This document shows positions 33,846 to 43,406 of a stretch of DNA of 64,000 bases, one piece after another. Where the stretch lies: assembly GCA_038749025.1 (NCBI GenBank), contig JBCDIL010000003.1:1-64000 (forward strand), in the 5' to 3' direction. Position numbers and translations under genes: made by a program. The notes below the pieces were generated by a model, which had not been told where the DNA came from, searched no databases, and saw nothing but the letters and a program-made list of their open reading frames with translations. Source of the stretch: JBCAXA01 sp038749025 (GTDB lineage Bacteria; Pseudomonadota; Gammaproteobacteria; Steroidobacterales; Woeseiaceae). Numbering within the stretch: the first letter of the stretch is position 1; each line of letters starts with the position of its first letter.

Positions 33846-34493
33846 TTAGGTAGCAGCTGCGACTCCTACGATCGACAAAATTTTCCCATAAGAGGCCGTA
33901 TCATCGACCACCTTCAGCATCTCAGCAGCAAGGTCGGAGCGATTCAGCCGCGGCGACTTCGGAACGTCGGCGGCTTGGTCGAGAACGGCGTAACGCTCGG
34001 CCCCTTTGTCATCCGACAAACCACCAGGCCTTAGGATTGTGTAATCAAGATCACTCGACTGAATAATCGCTTCCTGGCGATCTTTGTCAGCCCAAATTTC
34101 CTTGCCTACACGCTTAACGATCAATTCGCGAAACAGCCACGGTTTCACCTTACCGAGGCTATCACCGCACCCGAGACTGGTGACGGCGACGAGACGCCGA
34201 CAGTCACCCTCGCGCATGGCAGCGACAATTCTCCGCGTACCCTCCGATAGCACGGTATTCGGTTTGCGATCCACGGTGCCAAGTGTCAGCAAGACAGCAT
34301 TGCAACCGCTGATCGCTGTGGCCATCGTGGGGCCATCGGTCAGCTGCGCGGTGACAATCGAAACCCGGCCTTGAAACGCAGCGAGCTTTTCCGGCGTGCG
34401 GACGACCGCAACAACCTCGTCGCCCCTCTGTAATGCTTGCTCGACCGCTAGCAGACCCGTCTTGCCGGTCGCTCCAAAAATACACAGTTTCAT
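33846..34493 (-). CDS. NmrA-like NAD(P)-binding protein
   Basis: A 215-residue Rossmann protein of the atypical short-chain dehydrogenase group: the nucleotide-binding GATGKTG at residues 8-14, VTSLGCGDS near 104 in the place of the catalytic region, and YTILRPGGL near 152. The YxxxK pair of classical SDRs is missing, which fits NmrA/BVR-B-like reductases and redox sensors. It is last in the minus-strand run cupin - OCD - ALDH - NmrA, 23 bp after the ALDH. Confidence 0.82.
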   Translation of the reverse strand: MKLCIFGATGKTGLLAVEQALQRGDEVVAVVRTPEKLAAFQGRVSIVTAQLTDGPTMATAISGCNAVLLTLGTVDRKPNTVLSEGTRRIVAAMREGDCRRLVAVTSLGCGDSLGKVKPWLFRELIVKRVGKEIWADKDRQEAIIQSSDLDYTILRPGGLSDDKGAERYAVLDQAADVPKSPRLNRSDLAAEMLKVVDDTASYGKILSIVGVAAAT

Positions 34494-34516
34494 TGTGTTG
34501 CCTGGGTGCTTCGATC

Positions 34517-36028
34517 TTAAATGACGGCGCAGACCGTCTTCAGCTCAAGGTAGTTATCAACCGCTTGCTCACCGCTCTCTCGGCCCCAACCCGACTGCTT
34601 CAACCCACCAATCGGTAGTGATGCGTCGTACATGGCGTGCGAGTTAATCCAGACGGTACCGGCTTCCAAGTCCTCGGCAAAACGGTGTGCGGCGCTTAAG
34701 TTCTCGGTCCACACACTGGCGGCGAGTCCGTAGTCCGAGTCGTTGGCTAAAGCAAGCACCTCATCGGTGTCATCAAACGGTGTCACGCAGACAACCGGTC
34801 CGAAGATTTCGTCGCGAAGAATCGACATATCGGGCGTTACGCCCACGACAACCGTCGGTTCAACAAAACAACCACCGTCATTTCCGCGCTGGCCACCGGC
34901 AACCACTTCGGCGCCATCACGGCGCCCTGATTCGATAAACCCGAGCACCCGCTCCTGCTGAGTTGGGCTAACGAGTGGCCCTATTTGCGACGCCGCATCG
35001 AGCCCATGACCCATCACCATGCCTTTAGCGGCACCGGCCAAACCGTCGACAACGGCCTCGTAGACACTGCGGTGAGCATAGACACGCGAGCCGGCAATGC
35101 AGACTTGCCCGGCATTGAAGAAAATTGCGTTCGCTGCTCCGGGTATCGCCGCTTCCAAATCGGCATCACCCAAGATTACAACAGGCGACTTACCGCCTAA
35201 CTCCAGCGTTACACGCTTTAGGTTGTGGCGAGCGAGCTCAAGAATCGCTTTGCCCGTCGTTGTCGAGCCGGTGAACGCTACCTTATCAACGTCTTTGTGA
35301 CTCGCTAACGCGGCGCCGGTTGTTACGCCGCGGCCAGTGACAATGTTGACGACACCCGGTGGGAAACCCGCTTCGACAATCAGTTCACCCAAACGCAGCG
35401 CGGTGAGCGAAGTGTCCTCGGCGGGTTTCAGAACGACAGTACAGCCCGCTGCTAACGCCGGCGCCAGCTTCATGGCAGCCATGATGATCGGCGAGTTCCA
35501 TGGCACGATCGCGGCGACAACGCCGACCGGCTCGCGGCGTGTGTACGCGTGGATACGTTTGCCGGGCGGCTGGTAGTTGATCGATGTCGGCAGACTCTCG
35601 CCGGCCAAACGCGTGCATTGTCCCGCGAAAAACCGAAACTGCTCAATCGAGCCGGGTATTTCCGCATAGCGCCCGACGAACAATGGCTTCCCTTGATCAA
35701 GCGTCTCCAATTCGGCGAGTTCATCGATGTTGGCTTCGATTAAATCGGCCAACTTCCACAACAGGCGCGAACGCACAGAGCCGGTCATACGCCGCCAGTT
35801 CTCGTCACGCAGCGCCGTTCGCGCCGCACTGACCGCCGCATCGACTAGAGCCTGGTCGGCCTCCGCAATCTGCCCTAATTCGTTTCCGGTCGCCGGATCG
35901 ATCGACGCGAACGAATCCGATGCCACGACCCATTCATTATTGATTAGTACACGCGGCTCGTGGCGATTGAGAAACCTCGCCGCGCCCGCACTTACTGCGT
36001 GATCAGAAATAGTCATTGTGGCGCTCAT
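34517..36028 (-). CDS. NAD(P)-dependent aldehyde dehydrogenase
   Basis: A 503-residue ALDH-superfamily protein. The catalytic cysteine lies in NAGQVCIAGSR (near residue 310), the general-base glutamate in TLELGGKSP (near 277), and the cofactor motif FTGSTTTG near 253; PWNSPI near 168 and the C-terminal GGLKQSGWGRE are also seen. Family function is oxidation of an aldehyde to an acid. ATG 36028 follows AGGAGGG with 8-nt spacing. In an operon with OCD and cupin genes; the other ALDHs are at 41711 and 59652. Confidence 0.92.
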   Translation of the reverse strand: MSATMTISDHAVSAGAARFLNRHEPRVLINNEWVVASDSFASIDPATGNELGQIAEADQALVDAAVSAARTALRDENWRRMTGSVRSRLLWKLADLIEANIDELAELETLDQGKPLFVGRYAEIPGSIEQFRFFAGQCTRLAGESLPTSINYQPPGKRIHAYTRREPVGVVAAIVPWNSPIIMAAMKLAPALAAGCTVVLKPAEDTSLTALRLGELIVEAGFPPGVVNIVTGRGVTTGAALASHKDVDKVAFTGSTTTGKAILELARHNLKRVTLELGGKSPVVILGDADLEAAIPGAANAIFFNAGQVCIAGSRVYAHRSVYEAVVDGLAGAAKGMVMGHGLDAASQIGPLVSPTQQERVLGFIESGRRDGAEVVAGGQRGNDGGCFVEPTVVVGVTPDMSILRDEIFGPVVCVTPFDDTDEVLALANDSDYGLAASVWTENLSAAHRFAEDLEAGTVWINSHAMYDASLPIGGLKQSGWGRESGEQAVDNYLELKTVCAVI

Positions 36029-36056
36029 GGGCGACCCTCCTCAACGTGTCAGTGGA

Positions 36057-37025
36057 TTACCAATCGACAACGACGCCGATGTCATCAGCCGTCGCGCGTT
36101 GGTAGGCAGCGTGAGCCGCCGCTAAGTCTTGTGCGCTAACGCCGAGCGATTTGTAGGTGGTGATTTCGGCAACGCTATCGCGGCCGGGCGCCGTTCCCGC
36201 CAGCACCTCACCGAGCTCAGCGACAACTAAGTCATCGAAAGGCATACCGGCAGCATCAGCGGCGGCCAGCTCGCCGGCTTGCGCGCGAGCCGAGGCGCGG
36301 TAGTCGACGTAAACACGCGAACGCTTAACCACGTCGATATCGACCTCGCTGGCCTCGACGATCGCAGCACCGACCAAATTCAGGTGCTGCCCGGGCTCCA
36401 GCAATGCGCCCGCCAAGAAGGGCTCGCGCGCCGACGTTGTCGTGCAGATGATGTCGGCACCGGCGATGGCATCGGCGAGGTCGGCCATCGCGACAGCGGG
36501 AACCGGCAGTGCAGCCGCCAGCGCCGCGGCGCGGTCATGGTTGCGCCCCCAAACGCGGACCTCGGCAATTTCGCGAACCGCGCGGATCGCATGAACGTGA
36601 TGCTCCGCTTGCAGGCCCGTGCCGAGAATCGTCAACACCTGCGCGTCGCTGCGGGCGAGTTCTCGGGTCGCCAATGCACTCGCCGCTGCCGTGCGAATCG
36701 CCGTCAGCTCTGAGCCATCGAGGATAGCCACCGGCGCGCCCAGTTCTGCATCGAATAAAATGACGGCTCCGGTATGCGAACCAAGTGGCGACTCGGGTTC
36801 GCGCGGGTACTTGGCGACGAGCTTGATGCCAAAGCTTCGGGGATCAGCGAGATAGCCCGGCATCGCCGTGAATTTGCCGCCACCGGTTTCCGGAATGGTT
36901 AGGTACTGGCGAAGCGGCATATCGACGGCGCCGTTTGATACCGCTTGCATCGCTGGCACGAGCGCGGCAACACAGTCAGCGTGTGGTAAAGCGGCAGCCA
37001 CCGCCGCCCTGTTCAAGATACGCAC
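36057..37025 (-). CDS. Ornithine cyclodeaminase / mu-crystallin family protein
   Basis: The 322-residue protein has the family's N-terminal dimerisation region (residues 1-100, with GKFTAMPGYL and KLVAKYP) and a Rossmann domain with LGTGLQAEHHVHAI near residue 132. Members include ornithine cyclodeaminase, alanine dehydrogenase and ketimine reductases; without the specific ornithine residues checked, the reaction cannot be fixed. It begins with GTG 37025 overlapping the cupin stop (TAGTG). Gene order suggests that an imine or amino acid intermediate is handled together with an aldehyde. Confidence 0.84.
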   Translation of the reverse strand: MRILNRAAVAAALPHADCVAALVPAMQAVSNGAVDMPLRQYLTIPETGGGKFTAMPGYLADPRSFGIKLVAKYPREPESPLGSHTGAVILFDAELGAPVAILDGSELTAIRTAAASALATRELARSDAQVLTILGTGLQAEHHVHAIRAVREIAEVRVWGRNHDRAAALAAALPVPAVAMADLADAIAGADIICTTTSAREPFLAGALLEPGQHLNLVGAAIVEASEVDIDVVKRSRVYVDYRASARAQAGELAAADAAGMPFDDLVVAELGEVLAGTAPGRDSVAEITTYKSLGVSAQDLAAAHAAYQRATADDIGVVVDW

Positions 37026-37528
37026 TATTTGGCGCCGGGCCGCGGTGGCACGAAACGCAAACTCTCCATCAAGCCCTCGACGCCATCGGGTCGAGGAAAT
37101 GGCTCGGGCATTGATTCACCGGCCTCGCGCGGTTTACCGATACCGCGAAACCAGTGTTCGAGACCGGGTGGCATAAAGACCCAGAACATCTTCATGTCGA
37201 CATCGCCGGTGTTCTCGATGATGTGGCGCGCGTAACGCCCGAACAGCACGGTCGACCCTTTGGTGAGTGGATACTCATGCTCCTCAATAATGGCGCGACC
37301 CGTCCCCTCGTAAACGAAGACCAACTCATGGTTGCGGGTATGGCCATGCTCACGTACGAGACGACCGGGCGGAAGGGATTGGATGCCACTGGTAAACCCG
37401 TCGTAGGGCATGTTGTCCGGTGTTAGGTTCAATGTCACAAAGCCGCTCGACGGCAAAGGTTGCCACCACGACTCTCCCTTATCGGGACCGATCACCGCCC
37501 ACCAGGGCTCGTTGTGCTTTTCTGTCAT
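37025..37528 (-). CDS. Cupin-domain protein
   Basis: A 167-residue single-cupin protein starting at ATG 37528 behind AAGGGTG. Cupin motif 1 is G-x-x-x-x-E/H-x-H region with REHGHTRNHELVFVYEG (about residues 52-68), which contains the metal-binding His/Glu candidates; motif 2 includes KGSTVLFGRYARHIIENTG (about 88-106). Small cupins act as isomerases, dioxygenases or ligand sensors. First in the cupin-OCD-ALDH-NmrA operon and divergent from prpE. Confidence 0.8.
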   Translation of the reverse strand: MTEKHNEPWWAVIGPDKGESWWQPLPSSGFVTLNLTPDNMPYDGFTSGIQSLPPGRLVREHGHTRNHELVFVYEGTGRAIIEEHEYPLTKGSTVLFGRYARHIIENTGDVDMKMFWVFMPPGLEHWFRGIGKPREAGESMPEPFPRPDGVEGLMESLRFVPPRPGAK

Positions 37529-37681
37529 GATTGTCACCCTTGCTGGTTAATCAGTGTCGCGAACCAGCCCTTGGGCCGCTACTGACTTAGCGGAATGGCA
37601 CCATACGTTAGACGCATACACCGCTGGGTCACGCCCATGCTAGTTTCGACACCGCCGTTGGCCGTCTTTGGGGGAGCATAA

Positions 37682-39559
37682 ATGACCTACGACGAAGTGA
37701 TGGCGGCCTGGCGCGACAACCCCGAGCGATTCTGGGCCGCTCAAGCCGAAGCCATCGACTGGCATACACCCTATGACCACGTGGTCGACTTAGAGCGACC
37801 CGCAGGCCGGTGGTTCGCGGGCGGCACACTGAATACTTGTTATAACGCTGTCGACCGGCACGCGGACGGACCGCGCGCCACGCAGCCGGCACTGGTCTTT
37901 GAAAGTGCCATGACCGGTCGTGAGGAAACGTACAGCTACGCAGATCTTCGCGAACACGTTTCGACACTCGCTGGTGCGCTTAACCGCGCCGGCATCGGCC
38001 GCGGTGATCGTGTACTTATTTATATGCCGATGATCCCGGAGGCGGTGTTTGCCATGTTGGCCTGCGCTCGCATCGGCGCCGTGCACTCGGTGGTATTTGG
38101 CGGCTTTGCGGGCCCAGAAGTCGCCACTCGCATCGACGATGCCGAGCCGAAAGCGATTCTTTCGGCGAGTTGTGGCCTCGAGCCCGGCCGCACGGTCCAC
38201 TATAAACCAATGCTCGACGAAGCATTGCGTATCGCGAAGCACCAGCCAGCGGTTCGCGTTGTACTGCAACGTGAAGCAGCCCCATGCGAGCTGACTGGCG
38301 CAGACACGGACTGGCACGCGTTCACGCGCGATGCGGAACCGGTCGACTGCGTGCCGGTGCGATCCGACGATCCGCTGTATTTGCTGTACACGTCCGGTAC
38401 GACCGGCGCGCCGAAAGGCGTCGTGCGCGATAACGGTGGCCATGCCGTTGCACTGACCTTCTCGATGGCGGCCATTTATGGCATCGAAGCCGGTGATGTC
38501 TTTTGGGCGGCATCCGACATCGGTTGGGTCGTTGGCCATTCGTACATCGTTTACGGCCCGCTGCTCGCAGGTGCCACAACGTTCATGTTTGAGGGCAAAC
38601 CGGTAGGCACACCGGATGCGGGCGTATTTTGGCGGCTGATTGAGAAGCATCGGATCAAAGCGATGTTCACAGCGCCGACGGCGATCCGGGCGATTCGTCG
38701 CGAGGACGATGCCGGTGAACACGTCGCTGCGGCGTCGCTTGAGCACTTTCAAACGCTGTTCCTCGCTGGCGAGCGCTGTGATCCCGAGACACTGCAGTGG
38801 GCAGAACGACAGCTCAAAGTTCCCGTCGTCGATCATTGGTGGCAGACCGAAACCGGTTGGGCAATTGCCGGCAACATGGCGGGCGCTGGACTGTTCCCTG
38901 TGCGCCCGGGTAGCACCGGCAAGCCGATGCCGGGCTGGTCTGTCGACATCCTCGACACTGATGGCAATGCCGTGCCCGCCGGCGATAGCGGCGCCATCGT
39001 CTGCCGGTTGCCATTGGGCCCCGGCGCAACGGCTGGCTTGTGGAATGCAAACGAGCGCTTTATCGAGACCTACCTGTCACGCTACCCCGGCTACTACCAG
39101 ACGGGCGATGCCGGCCACATCGATGAGGACGGTTATCTGCACGTCATGAGTCGCACCGACGACGTCATTAATGTCGCGGGTCATCGCCTATCGACCGGTG
39201 CCCTAGAAGAGGTTATTGCTACGCATCCGGATGTCGCCGAGTGCGCCGTTACCGGCGTTAACGACGCACTGAAAGGCCAAGTGCCGTTTGGCTTTATATG
39301 TCTGCGAAGCGGCGCTAGCGCTGAGCCGACTGCCGTCATCGCCGATTGTATTAAACAAGTGCGCCGCGTCGTCGGCCCTGTGGCCGCGTTTCGCTCAGCC
39401 ATTGTGGTTCAGCGATTACCGAAAACGCGTTCCGGCAAGATACTGCGGTCAACGCTCGCCAAGATCGTTAACGGTGATACATTCTCGGTACCGGCAACGA
39501 TCGACGATCCTGCTATCCTCGATGAAATCGCGACGGCCATCGCTAACGCGAAACCCTAA
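37682..39559 (+). CDS. prpE: Propionyl-CoA / acyl-CoA synthetase
   Basis: A 625-residue AMP-forming ligase. The P-loop-like YTSGTTGAPKGV (near residue 237), DHWWQTETGW (near 380), a YYQTGDAG segment (near 460) and C-terminal KTRSGKILRSTL with the catalytic lysine are all present. ASCGLEPGR and the N-terminal WAAQAEAIDWHTP are typical of the propionyl-CoA synthetase (PrpE) branch rather than acetyl-CoA synthetase. It activates propionate or a related short acid with ATP and CoA. An MFS carrier follows 5 bp downstream, so uptake and activation of a short acid are probably coupled. Confidence 0.86.
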   Translation: MTYDEVMAAWRDNPERFWAAQAEAIDWHTPYDHVVDLERPAGRWFAGGTLNTCYNAVDRHADGPRATQPALVFESAMTGREETYSYADLREHVSTLAGALNRAGIGRGDRVLIYMPMIPEAVFAMLACARIGAVHSVVFGGFAGPEVATRIDDAEPKAILSASCGLEPGRTVHYKPMLDEALRIAKHQPAVRVVLQREAAPCELTGADTDWHAFTRDAEPVDCVPVRSDDPLYLLYTSGTTGAPKGVVRDNGGHAVALTFSMAAIYGIEAGDVFWAASDIGWVVGHSYIVYGPLLAGATTFMFEGKPVGTPDAGVFWRLIEKHRIKAMFTAPTAIRAIRREDDAGEHVAAASLEHFQTLFLAGERCDPETLQWAERQLKVPVVDHWWQTETGWAIAGNMAGAGLFPVRPGSTGKPMPGWSVDILDTDGNAVPAGDSGAIVCRLPLGPGATAGLWNANERFIETYLSRYPGYYQTGDAGHIDEDGYLHVMSRTDDVINVAGHRLSTGALEEVIATHPDVAECAVTGVNDALKGQVPFGFICLRSGASAEPTAVIADCIKQVRRVVGPVAAFRSAIVVQRLPKTRSGKILRSTLAKIVNGDTFSVPATIDDPAILDEIATAIANAKP

Positions 39560-39564
39560 ACCCT

Positions 39565-40902
39565 ATGACTGCAGAAGAATCGCCGAGTAACGAGCGCTAC
39601 GGTTGGTACGTCGTTTTTGTCCTCTGCGTTTGCGGCATCGTCGCAAGCGTCGATCGGCAAATTATCAATTTGTTGGTTGAGGACATTCGCGGTGACTTGC
39701 TGGTCAGCGATACAGAAATCAGCCTGTTGCAGGGCTTTGCGTTCGCGGTGTTTTATGCACTGGTCGCCGTACCGCTCGGGCGTCTCGCCGATAGCGTTAA
39801 CCGCCGCCGCCTAATCACCATCGGTATCGTTGCTTGGACGCTTGCAGCGATAGCCTGCGGACTGGCCGAGACCTATTGGCAGTTATTCGCGGCTCGGATG
39901 GCCGTCGGCGTTGGCGAAGCGGTGCTGACACCCGCCGGGTTCTCGCTACTGGCTGATCTCTTTCGCGCACGACGGCTTGCCCTACCCATCAGTGTGTTTA
40001 CGTCGTCAAGTTTTTTCGGCTCGGGAATCGCGCTGATGTTCGGCAGCTTCATTATCGGGGTTTTAGCCGGCCTCGATCAGGTTGCCCTGCCGCTACTCGG
40101 CGAGATGGAGATTTGGCAAGCGGCTTTCATTCTCGCCGCGTTGCCGGGAATACCGATCGCTTTGTGGTTCTATTTATCCGTTAAGGAGCCACCGCGGGTA
40201 GCGACGGCACAAGCGCGCGTCGATGCCACGGCCTACCGACAAGGTTTCGCCCAAGCCGTTAAGTTTTGCGCCGATAACGGTCGCCTCTTTCTCGCGGTTT
40301 TTATCGGCTTATCCTGCCTAGCAGCGGCCCAATTCGCGCTGGGTGCCTGGATACCCACCTACTTCATCCGCGCCCATGGCTGGACGCCCAGTGAAATCGG
40401 TAATGCACAAGGGCTGCTGTTCATGGTCGGCGGTACGGCCGGTGTCGTCACCGGCGGCTGGCTAACCGGGAAGCTGTTCAAGCGTGGCTGGCACGATGCC
40501 AACCTGCGTACGGCTAGCTTCTGCGGTTGGTTAACGATTCCGTGGATTATTGCGGCGCTGCTCGTCAGCGACGGCACAACCGCCATTGTACTGCTCGCGC
40601 CGGCGATGTTTTTTGGCACGATGCCGTTTGGTGCGGGTGCGGCGATCATCCCAACCGTAGCGCCACCGCAGTTTCGTGCGCAGTTAACCGCGGTCTATCT
40701 GCTGGTTGCAAATTTGGTCGGTCAATCCGGCGGCCCTTGGCTGGTCGCGTTGCTGAGTGATCAGTTTTTCGAGGGTCCGAAGGCAATTGGCCAATCGCTA
40801 GCAATAACGGTACCGGTGTTGCTGGCGGCCGGAGCACTGCTGACGATGCTCGGTTGGCGACCACTCGCTGAACGATTGCGCGACGCCTTGTGCTGTCTCT
40901 AG
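39565..40902 (+). CDS. Spinster-like MFS transporter
   Basis: A 445-residue, 12-helix carrier with the Spinster/ACS-type features D-R-Q-I-I-N at the end of helix 1, GRLADSVNRRRLI between helices 2 and 3, and RMAVGVGEAVLTPAGFSLLADLF in helices 4-5. Relatives in catabolic clusters import aromatic or lipid-like acids. It is 5 bp downstream of prpE and shares its stop codon (CTAG) with the convergent hydrolase. Confidence 0.88.
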   Translation: MTAEESPSNERYGWYVVFVLCVCGIVASVDRQIINLLVEDIRGDLLVSDTEISLLQGFAFAVFYALVAVPLGRLADSVNRRRLITIGIVAWTLAAIACGLAETYWQLFAARMAVGVGEAVLTPAGFSLLADLFRARRLALPISVFTSSSFFGSGIALMFGSFIIGVLAGLDQVALPLLGEMEIWQAAFILAALPGIPIALWFYLSVKEPPRVATAQARVDATAYRQGFAQAVKFCADNGRLFLAVFIGLSCLAAAQFALGAWIPTYFIRAHGWTPSEIGNAQGLLFMVGGTAGVVTGGWLTGKLFKRGWHDANLRTASFCGWLTIPWIIAALLVSDGTTAIVLLAPAMFFGTMPFGAGAAIIPTVAPPQFRAQLTAVYLLVANLVGQSGGPWLVALLSDQFFEGPKAIGQSLAITVPVLLAAGALLTMLGWRPLAERLRDALCCL

Positions 40903-41708
40903 GGTCGAAGCGACTCGAGTAACGTCTTTAACTCGGCGTTGTACGTATCGCGGACGGTAACCGGGCAAAAGTGGCCACCCTCGGCGAGCACGGTCTGTTT
41001 GGCTCCCGGTATTCGACTCGCTAATTCGTCCGACATTGACTGCGGCGTTAAAGAATCGTCACGGGCAGAAATAACGCCGGTCGGCACGTCGACTTCGCTC
41101 AGCCGATGCCGAAGGTCATGGGTCATAACGGCATTGAGTCGAGCGAGTTCCACCTCAAGACCGGGAAAGTTCGCGATACGCGCGGCCAAGTAGTCGTCCA
41201 TGCCGTTGTAGCCGGGCTCTATGGCCCAGGCTGGCGATGCCAACAAGCTGCCGATCATCATGTAATGACGCACGCCGGAGTTAATCAAAATGTCGCGCCG
41301 AACTCGAAACACATCGATGAAGAGCGGCGTCGGACCTGCCCAGCTCGCGCTGAGCGTTAGCGTACGAACGCGCTTTGGGTGCTTGAGTGCAATGTTCTGC
41401 CCGATCGCGCCGCCGGTTGAATGACCGACGAGATGCGCGCTATCGATCTCGAGCGCGTCCATTAATCGAACGACATCATCGGCCATCTCGGTAGCACTCG
41501 AGACGACAGGCGCCGGCGAGCTATTGCCGACGCCGCGGTGATCGTGAGTAATCACCTGAAACTCCATGGCGAGCTCCTGCACCTGCCCCGCCCAAAAACC
41601 GGCGGTTCCTCCTAAGCCGGACAGCAGCAGCAACGGCTCGCCATCACCGGTGATCTCCGTGTGTAACTCGGCCTCGCCGATGTTTATCAGCTCCCGTCGG
41701 GTATCCAT
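40899..41708 (-). CDS. Alpha/beta hydrolase
   Basis: A 269-residue serine hydrolase of the haloalkane-dehalogenase/3-oxoadipate enol-lactonase-like group: LLLSGLGGTAGFW near residue 27, DHRGVGNSSP near 55, nucleophile elbow GHSTGG near 94, and the C-terminal histidine in LAEGGHFCP near 246. It hydrolyses an ester, lactone or C-C bond; which is unknown. It starts 2 bp downstream of the ALDH at 41711, with which it forms an operon. Confidence 0.84.
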   Translation of the reverse strand: MDTRRELINIGEAELHTEITGDGEPLLLLSGLGGTAGFWAGQVQELAMEFQVITHDHRGVGNSSPAPVVSSATEMADDVVRLMDALEIDSAHLVGHSTGGAIGQNIALKHPKRVRTLTLSASWAGPTPLFIDVFRVRRDILINSGVRHYMMIGSLLASPAWAIEPGYNGMDDYLAARIANFPGLEVELARLNAVMTHDLRHRLSEVDVPTGVISARDDSLTPQSMSDELASRIPGAKQTVLAEGGHFCPVTVRDTYNAELKTLLESLRP

Positions 41709-41710
41709 AC

Positions 41711-43171
41711 CTAGAACGTCATCGTCACGGCTTTGCGCCGTGTGTACAGCTCGATAGCGGCAGCCCCGAACTCCTGGCCCCAGCCCGATTGCTTGGTACC
41801 GCCGAACGGCATGCTCGGATCCATCGCGGCATGGCAGTTCACACCGATTTGGCCGGTGTTAACGAGGCGGGTCATCCGCATCGCAGTTTTTATGTCACGG
41901 GTCCAAACGCTACCCGATAAACCGTACTCGGTGTCGTTCGCCATCGCGGCGAGGCCTTCGTAGTCGTCGGCATCCGAAAACGTCTGCATCGCAATGACGG
42001 GCCCGAACACTTCCTTACGAACGAGCGTCATGTCAGGTGTGCAGTTTGTAAAGAGTGTCGGCTCGACGAACCAACCGGCGCGATCTGGCGCGTTGCCGCC
42101 GGTCACGAGCTTGGCTCCCTCGCTTTTCGCACTAGCAACCAAACCCATGACGCGTTCGCGTTGTCGCTCTGAGATAAGCGGTCCGATCATATTCGCGGCG
42201 TCATCGCCGGGACCAACGGCAAGATTCTTTGAAAATTCGCGAATGCCCGCCGCTAGATCATCGGCGATCGATTCGTGAACGAACAAGCGCGAGCCGCAGA
42301 CGCAGTTCTGCCCAGACAGAGCCCAGCCGGCGAGCGCAACACCCGGCACCGTCACGTCAAGGTCCGCGTCAGGGAAAACGATGACTGGCGACTTACCACC
42401 GAGCTCCAGTGATACTTTTTTGAGGTTACCGACAGCCGCTTGGACAATGAGTCGACCGACATCGGTCGAGCCGGTGAACGACACTTTGTCGATCGCGTTG
42501 TGGGCACTGATCGCAGCGCCCGCCTCGGCACCGAGACCGTTAACGACGTTGAACACACCGGGCGGTATGCCCGCCTCGGCGGCGAGCTCCGCCAAGAACA
42601 GCGCGGCTACCGGTGCTTCTTCAGCCGGCTTCAGAACTAGCGTACAACCGGTCGCGAGCACGGGAGCAATTTTTAGCATTTCCATGCCGAACGGGTAATT
42701 CCAAGGCGTAATAGCGCCGACGACCCCAATCGGCTCACGCAACGTGTAGGCCAAGAGGTCAGCAGGCGCCTTACCGAGCGCGGCAGACGGCAACGTCTCA
42801 CCGGCGATTTTACTGGGCCACCCGGCGTAATAGCGCAGGAACATGGCGCAGAACATCGCACAGCTCTCCGCGATCATTCGCGTCAATCCGCCGTCGCGAA
42901 TAGCGAGCTCGGTAAAGAGCTCGGCGTTTTCGTCGATCAGATCGGCGTATTTCAGAATTAACCGAGTTCGCTCGTCATGGCTGATCGCCGACCAGCCAGG
43001 CAACGCACGACCCGCGGCAGCGACCGCCGAATCGACCACAGCGGAATCACCCAACGCAACACGCGTGATGGTTTCACCCGTCGCTGGATCGAGCACCGGT
43101 TGCGTCCGTTCGCTCGCGACGTTCTTACCGTCGATGAAATGCGCCTGAACGGCGCCTAGGCGCTTGGTCAT
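41711..43171 (-). CDS. NAD(P)-dependent aldehyde dehydrogenase
   Basis: 486 residues from ATG 43171 (the frame is open to 43243; an AGAGG stands very close to the ATG, so the true start is uncertain). Catalytic features: PWNYPF near residue 147, FTGSTDVG near 230, the glutamate in SLELGGKSP near 252 and the cysteine in SGQNCVCGSR near 286, ending PFGGTKQSGWGQE. Converts an aldehyde to an acid. With the hydrolase at 40899 it forms a two-gene operon divergent from the PhyH dioxygenase. Confidence 0.9.
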   Translation of the reverse strand: MTKRLGAVQAHFIDGKNVASERTQPVLDPATGETITRVALGDSAVVDSAVAAAGRALPGWSAISHDERTRLILKYADLIDENAELFTELAIRDGGLTRMIAESCAMFCAMFLRYYAGWPSKIAGETLPSAALGKAPADLLAYTLREPIGVVGAITPWNYPFGMEMLKIAPVLATGCTLVLKPAEEAPVAALFLAELAAEAGIPPGVFNVVNGLGAEAGAAISAHNAIDKVSFTGSTDVGRLIVQAAVGNLKKVSLELGGKSPVIVFPDADLDVTVPGVALAGWALSGQNCVCGSRLFVHESIADDLAAGIREFSKNLAVGPGDDAANMIGPLISERQRERVMGLVASAKSEGAKLVTGGNAPDRAGWFVEPTLFTNCTPDMTLVRKEVFGPVIAMQTFSDADDYEGLAAMANDTEYGLSGSVWTRDIKTAMRMTRLVNTGQIGVNCHAAMDPSMPFGGTKQSGWGQEFGAAAIELYTRRKAVTMTF

Positions 43172-43406
43172 CGCCTCTTGAACTCGGTTTTCCACGTAAG
43201 TACCCGATTCTTGGACCGGTCTGCATGGTCTCCTGGCCGTCACAGGCGAGCCAATCGAAAAAAGTTGGAACGCTATACGTAGGTTGCATGGTCATCTCGG
43301 CGACCAACCATGCATTCACGCTATGCGGACAGGTGAATTTTGAATTGGCTTTCACACGAGGCTAGGACTAAATTTTGCGGTGAATTGTCAATGACGGGGA
43401 ATTCGT